Source: an uncultured Planctomycetaceae bacterium (lineage in GTDB: Bacteria; Planctomycetota; Planctomycetia; Planctomycetales; Planctomycetaceae). From it: DNA of 6,809 nt. The translations under genes were made by a program, and so were the position numbers. Below, in pieces: positions 6,089 through 6,809 of this stretch. The notes under the pieces were generated by a model, which worked only from the letters and a program-made list of their open reading frames with translations, made no database searches and was not told the origin of the DNA. The stretch's first letter is position 1; each line of letters begins with the position of its first letter. The stretch is taken from the NCBI GenBank assembly GCA_903823545.1, contig CAIJTL010000848.1:1-6809 (forward strand). The letters are read 5' to 3'.

Positions 6089-6809
6089 ATGTCGCAACCA
6101 CGTTCGCTAATCGCCTCGCTGATTCTGAGTTTGATTTGTGTCGTTGCATTCTTCGTGGTGACATCCTCGCCAAATGCCAAAGAGCTAGCTGTTGCGACAG
6201 AAAAAGAGGCTGACAAACCGGCCAAGAGCGAGCCAAACGCAACGGCGAAAACCGAAATCAAGCGGATCGAAGTGCCGCTCAACGGGCATGTCTTTTCGTT
6301 GCCGGAAGGTTTCACGATTGAACTCGTCGCTGGGCCGCCGCTGGTCGATCGGCCGATTACCGCCAGCTTTGATGAAGAAGGGCGGCTGTATGTTTCCGAC
6401 TCTTCCGGCACGAACGATCCGTCGGCCAAGCAGCTCATCGACAAGCCGCATCGAGTCGTCCGCCTGGAAGACACCGACGGCGACGGCAAGTTCGACAAGA
6501 GCACTGTCTTCGCCGACAAACTGATGTTTCCGGAGGGAACGCTGTGGCACGACGGCTCGCTGTATGTGGCCGCTCCGCCGAGCATCTGGAAGCTGACCGA
6601 TACCGACGGCGATGGCGTGGCCGACAAGCGCGAGGAATGGTTCAAAGGGAACACGCTCACTGGTTGCGCGAACGATTTGCACGGCCCATATCTCGGCCCC
6701 GACGGATTTCTTTACTGGTGCAAGGGAGCATTTGCGGAGCAGACCTACGAACGACCGGTTCGTCCCGTAGGTTGGGACTCCGTCCCGACCCGTTCGACAA
6801 ACGAAAATG
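6089..6809 (+). CDS. Secreted membrane-bound dehydrogenase-like / PVC-type protein (TIGR02604-like), N-terminal part
   Basis: The frame opens at ATG 6089, with AGGA seven bases upstream, and runs off the right edge: 240 codons are visible. Residues 1-30 are a signal peptide or anchor (SLIASLILSLICVVAFFVV). Residues 31-58 are an Ala/Lys/Glu/Pro linker. From about 60 the sequence follows the beta-propeller N-terminus of a planctomycete/verrucomicrobial family often fused to a c-type heme domain: FSLPEGFTIELVAGPPLV, LYVSDSSGTND, DTDGDGKFD (128-136), FPEGTLWHDGSLYVAAPPS, DTDGDGVAD (171-179) and TGCANDLHGPYLGPDG. The two Asp-rich loops look like calcium sites. The protein probably acts in the periplasm or cell envelope; 'dehydrogenase' is a family label, not a shown activity. 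Odd: after YERPVRP the sequence leaves the family pattern and reads VGWDSVPTRSTNEN, encoded by the palindromic element at 6767-6790. Confidence 0.88.
   Translation, partial: MSQPRSLIASLILSLICVVAFFVVTSSPNAKELAVATEKEADKPAKSEPNATAKTEIKRIEVPLNGHVFSLPEGFTIELVAGPPLVDRPITASFDEEGRLYVSDSSGTNDPSAKQLIDKPHRVVRLEDTDGDGKFDKSTVFADKLMFPEGTLWHDGSLYVAAPPSIWKLTDTDGDGVADKREEWFKGNTLTGCANDLHGPYLGPDGFLYWCKGAFAEQTYERPVRPVGWDSVPTRSTNEN
6767..6790. repeat. GTAGG-headed palindrome inside the dehydrogenase-like coding sequence
   Basis: GTA is followed by arm GGTTGGGAC (6770-6778), loop TCC (6779-6781) and arm GTCCCGACC (6782-6790). The arms pair at all nine positions if one G-U wobble is allowed in RNA. It has the same plan as the element at 2746-2771 but different arm sequence. 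It is read in frame as roughly VGWDSVPT. Near-identical flanks CCGGTTCG (6755-6762) and CCCGTTCG (6789-6796) lie on either side, possibly a trace of insertion. Confidence 0.6.

Noticed and set aside
5914..6660. 248-residue - strand open frame
   Set aside because: Ser/Arg-rich shadow of the secreted protein gene starting at 6089, which has a signal peptide and family motifs.

Overview
The window looks like chromosomal DNA from a planctomycete (class Planctomycetia). This is inferred from gene content and protein style, not from a marker gene. The clues are a large MGH1/GH63-type glycosidase, the start of a secreted 'membrane-bound dehydrogenase' (TIGR02604/PVC heme-binding) protein with two DTDGDG motifs, a tandem FHA-like protein of a type I associate with planctomycetes, frequent GTG starts, weak Shine-Dalgarno sequences, and short GTAGG-headed palindromes. 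No tRNA, rRNA, CRISPR array, integrase or transposase was seen.

Layout. On the + strand, positions 1-1872 hold the C-terminal 623 codons of a GH63-like glycosidase whose start lies left of the window. Ten bases later comes a complete SpoU/TrmH-family RNA methyltransferase (1883-2749), probably co-transcribed. Its stop codon lies inside a GC-rich palindrome (2746-2771). The next five genes are on the - strand. In transcription order they are a membrane-anchored coiled-coil protein (5861-5028), a two-helix mini membrane protein (4972-4742), a double FHA-like protein (4653-3970) and two small heat-shock proteins (3755-3312 and 3232-2846). A 227-base divergent intergenic region (5862-6088) separates this block from a + strand secreted protein that starts at 6089 and runs off the right edge.

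How the genes may work together. The two adjacent alpha-crystallin proteins probably form a chaperone pair. A 214-base leader before the first one carries an imperfect tandem duplication, so the pair probably has its own promoter. The coiled-coil, mini-membrane and FHA genes are closely spaced and may be one unit acting at the cell envelope, but no function can be assigned from sequence alone.

The most unusual signals are: (1) two palindromes with the same layout (GTA plus two 9-base arms), one supplying the stop codon of the methyltransferase and the other read in frame inside the secreted protein where its recognisable family sequence breaks off; (2) the four-block tandem duplication upstream of the small heat-shock genes; (3) the paired FHA-like halves, the first lacking the usual serine and the second lacking the usual signature. 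None of these amounts to clear evidence of a new multi-gene system.
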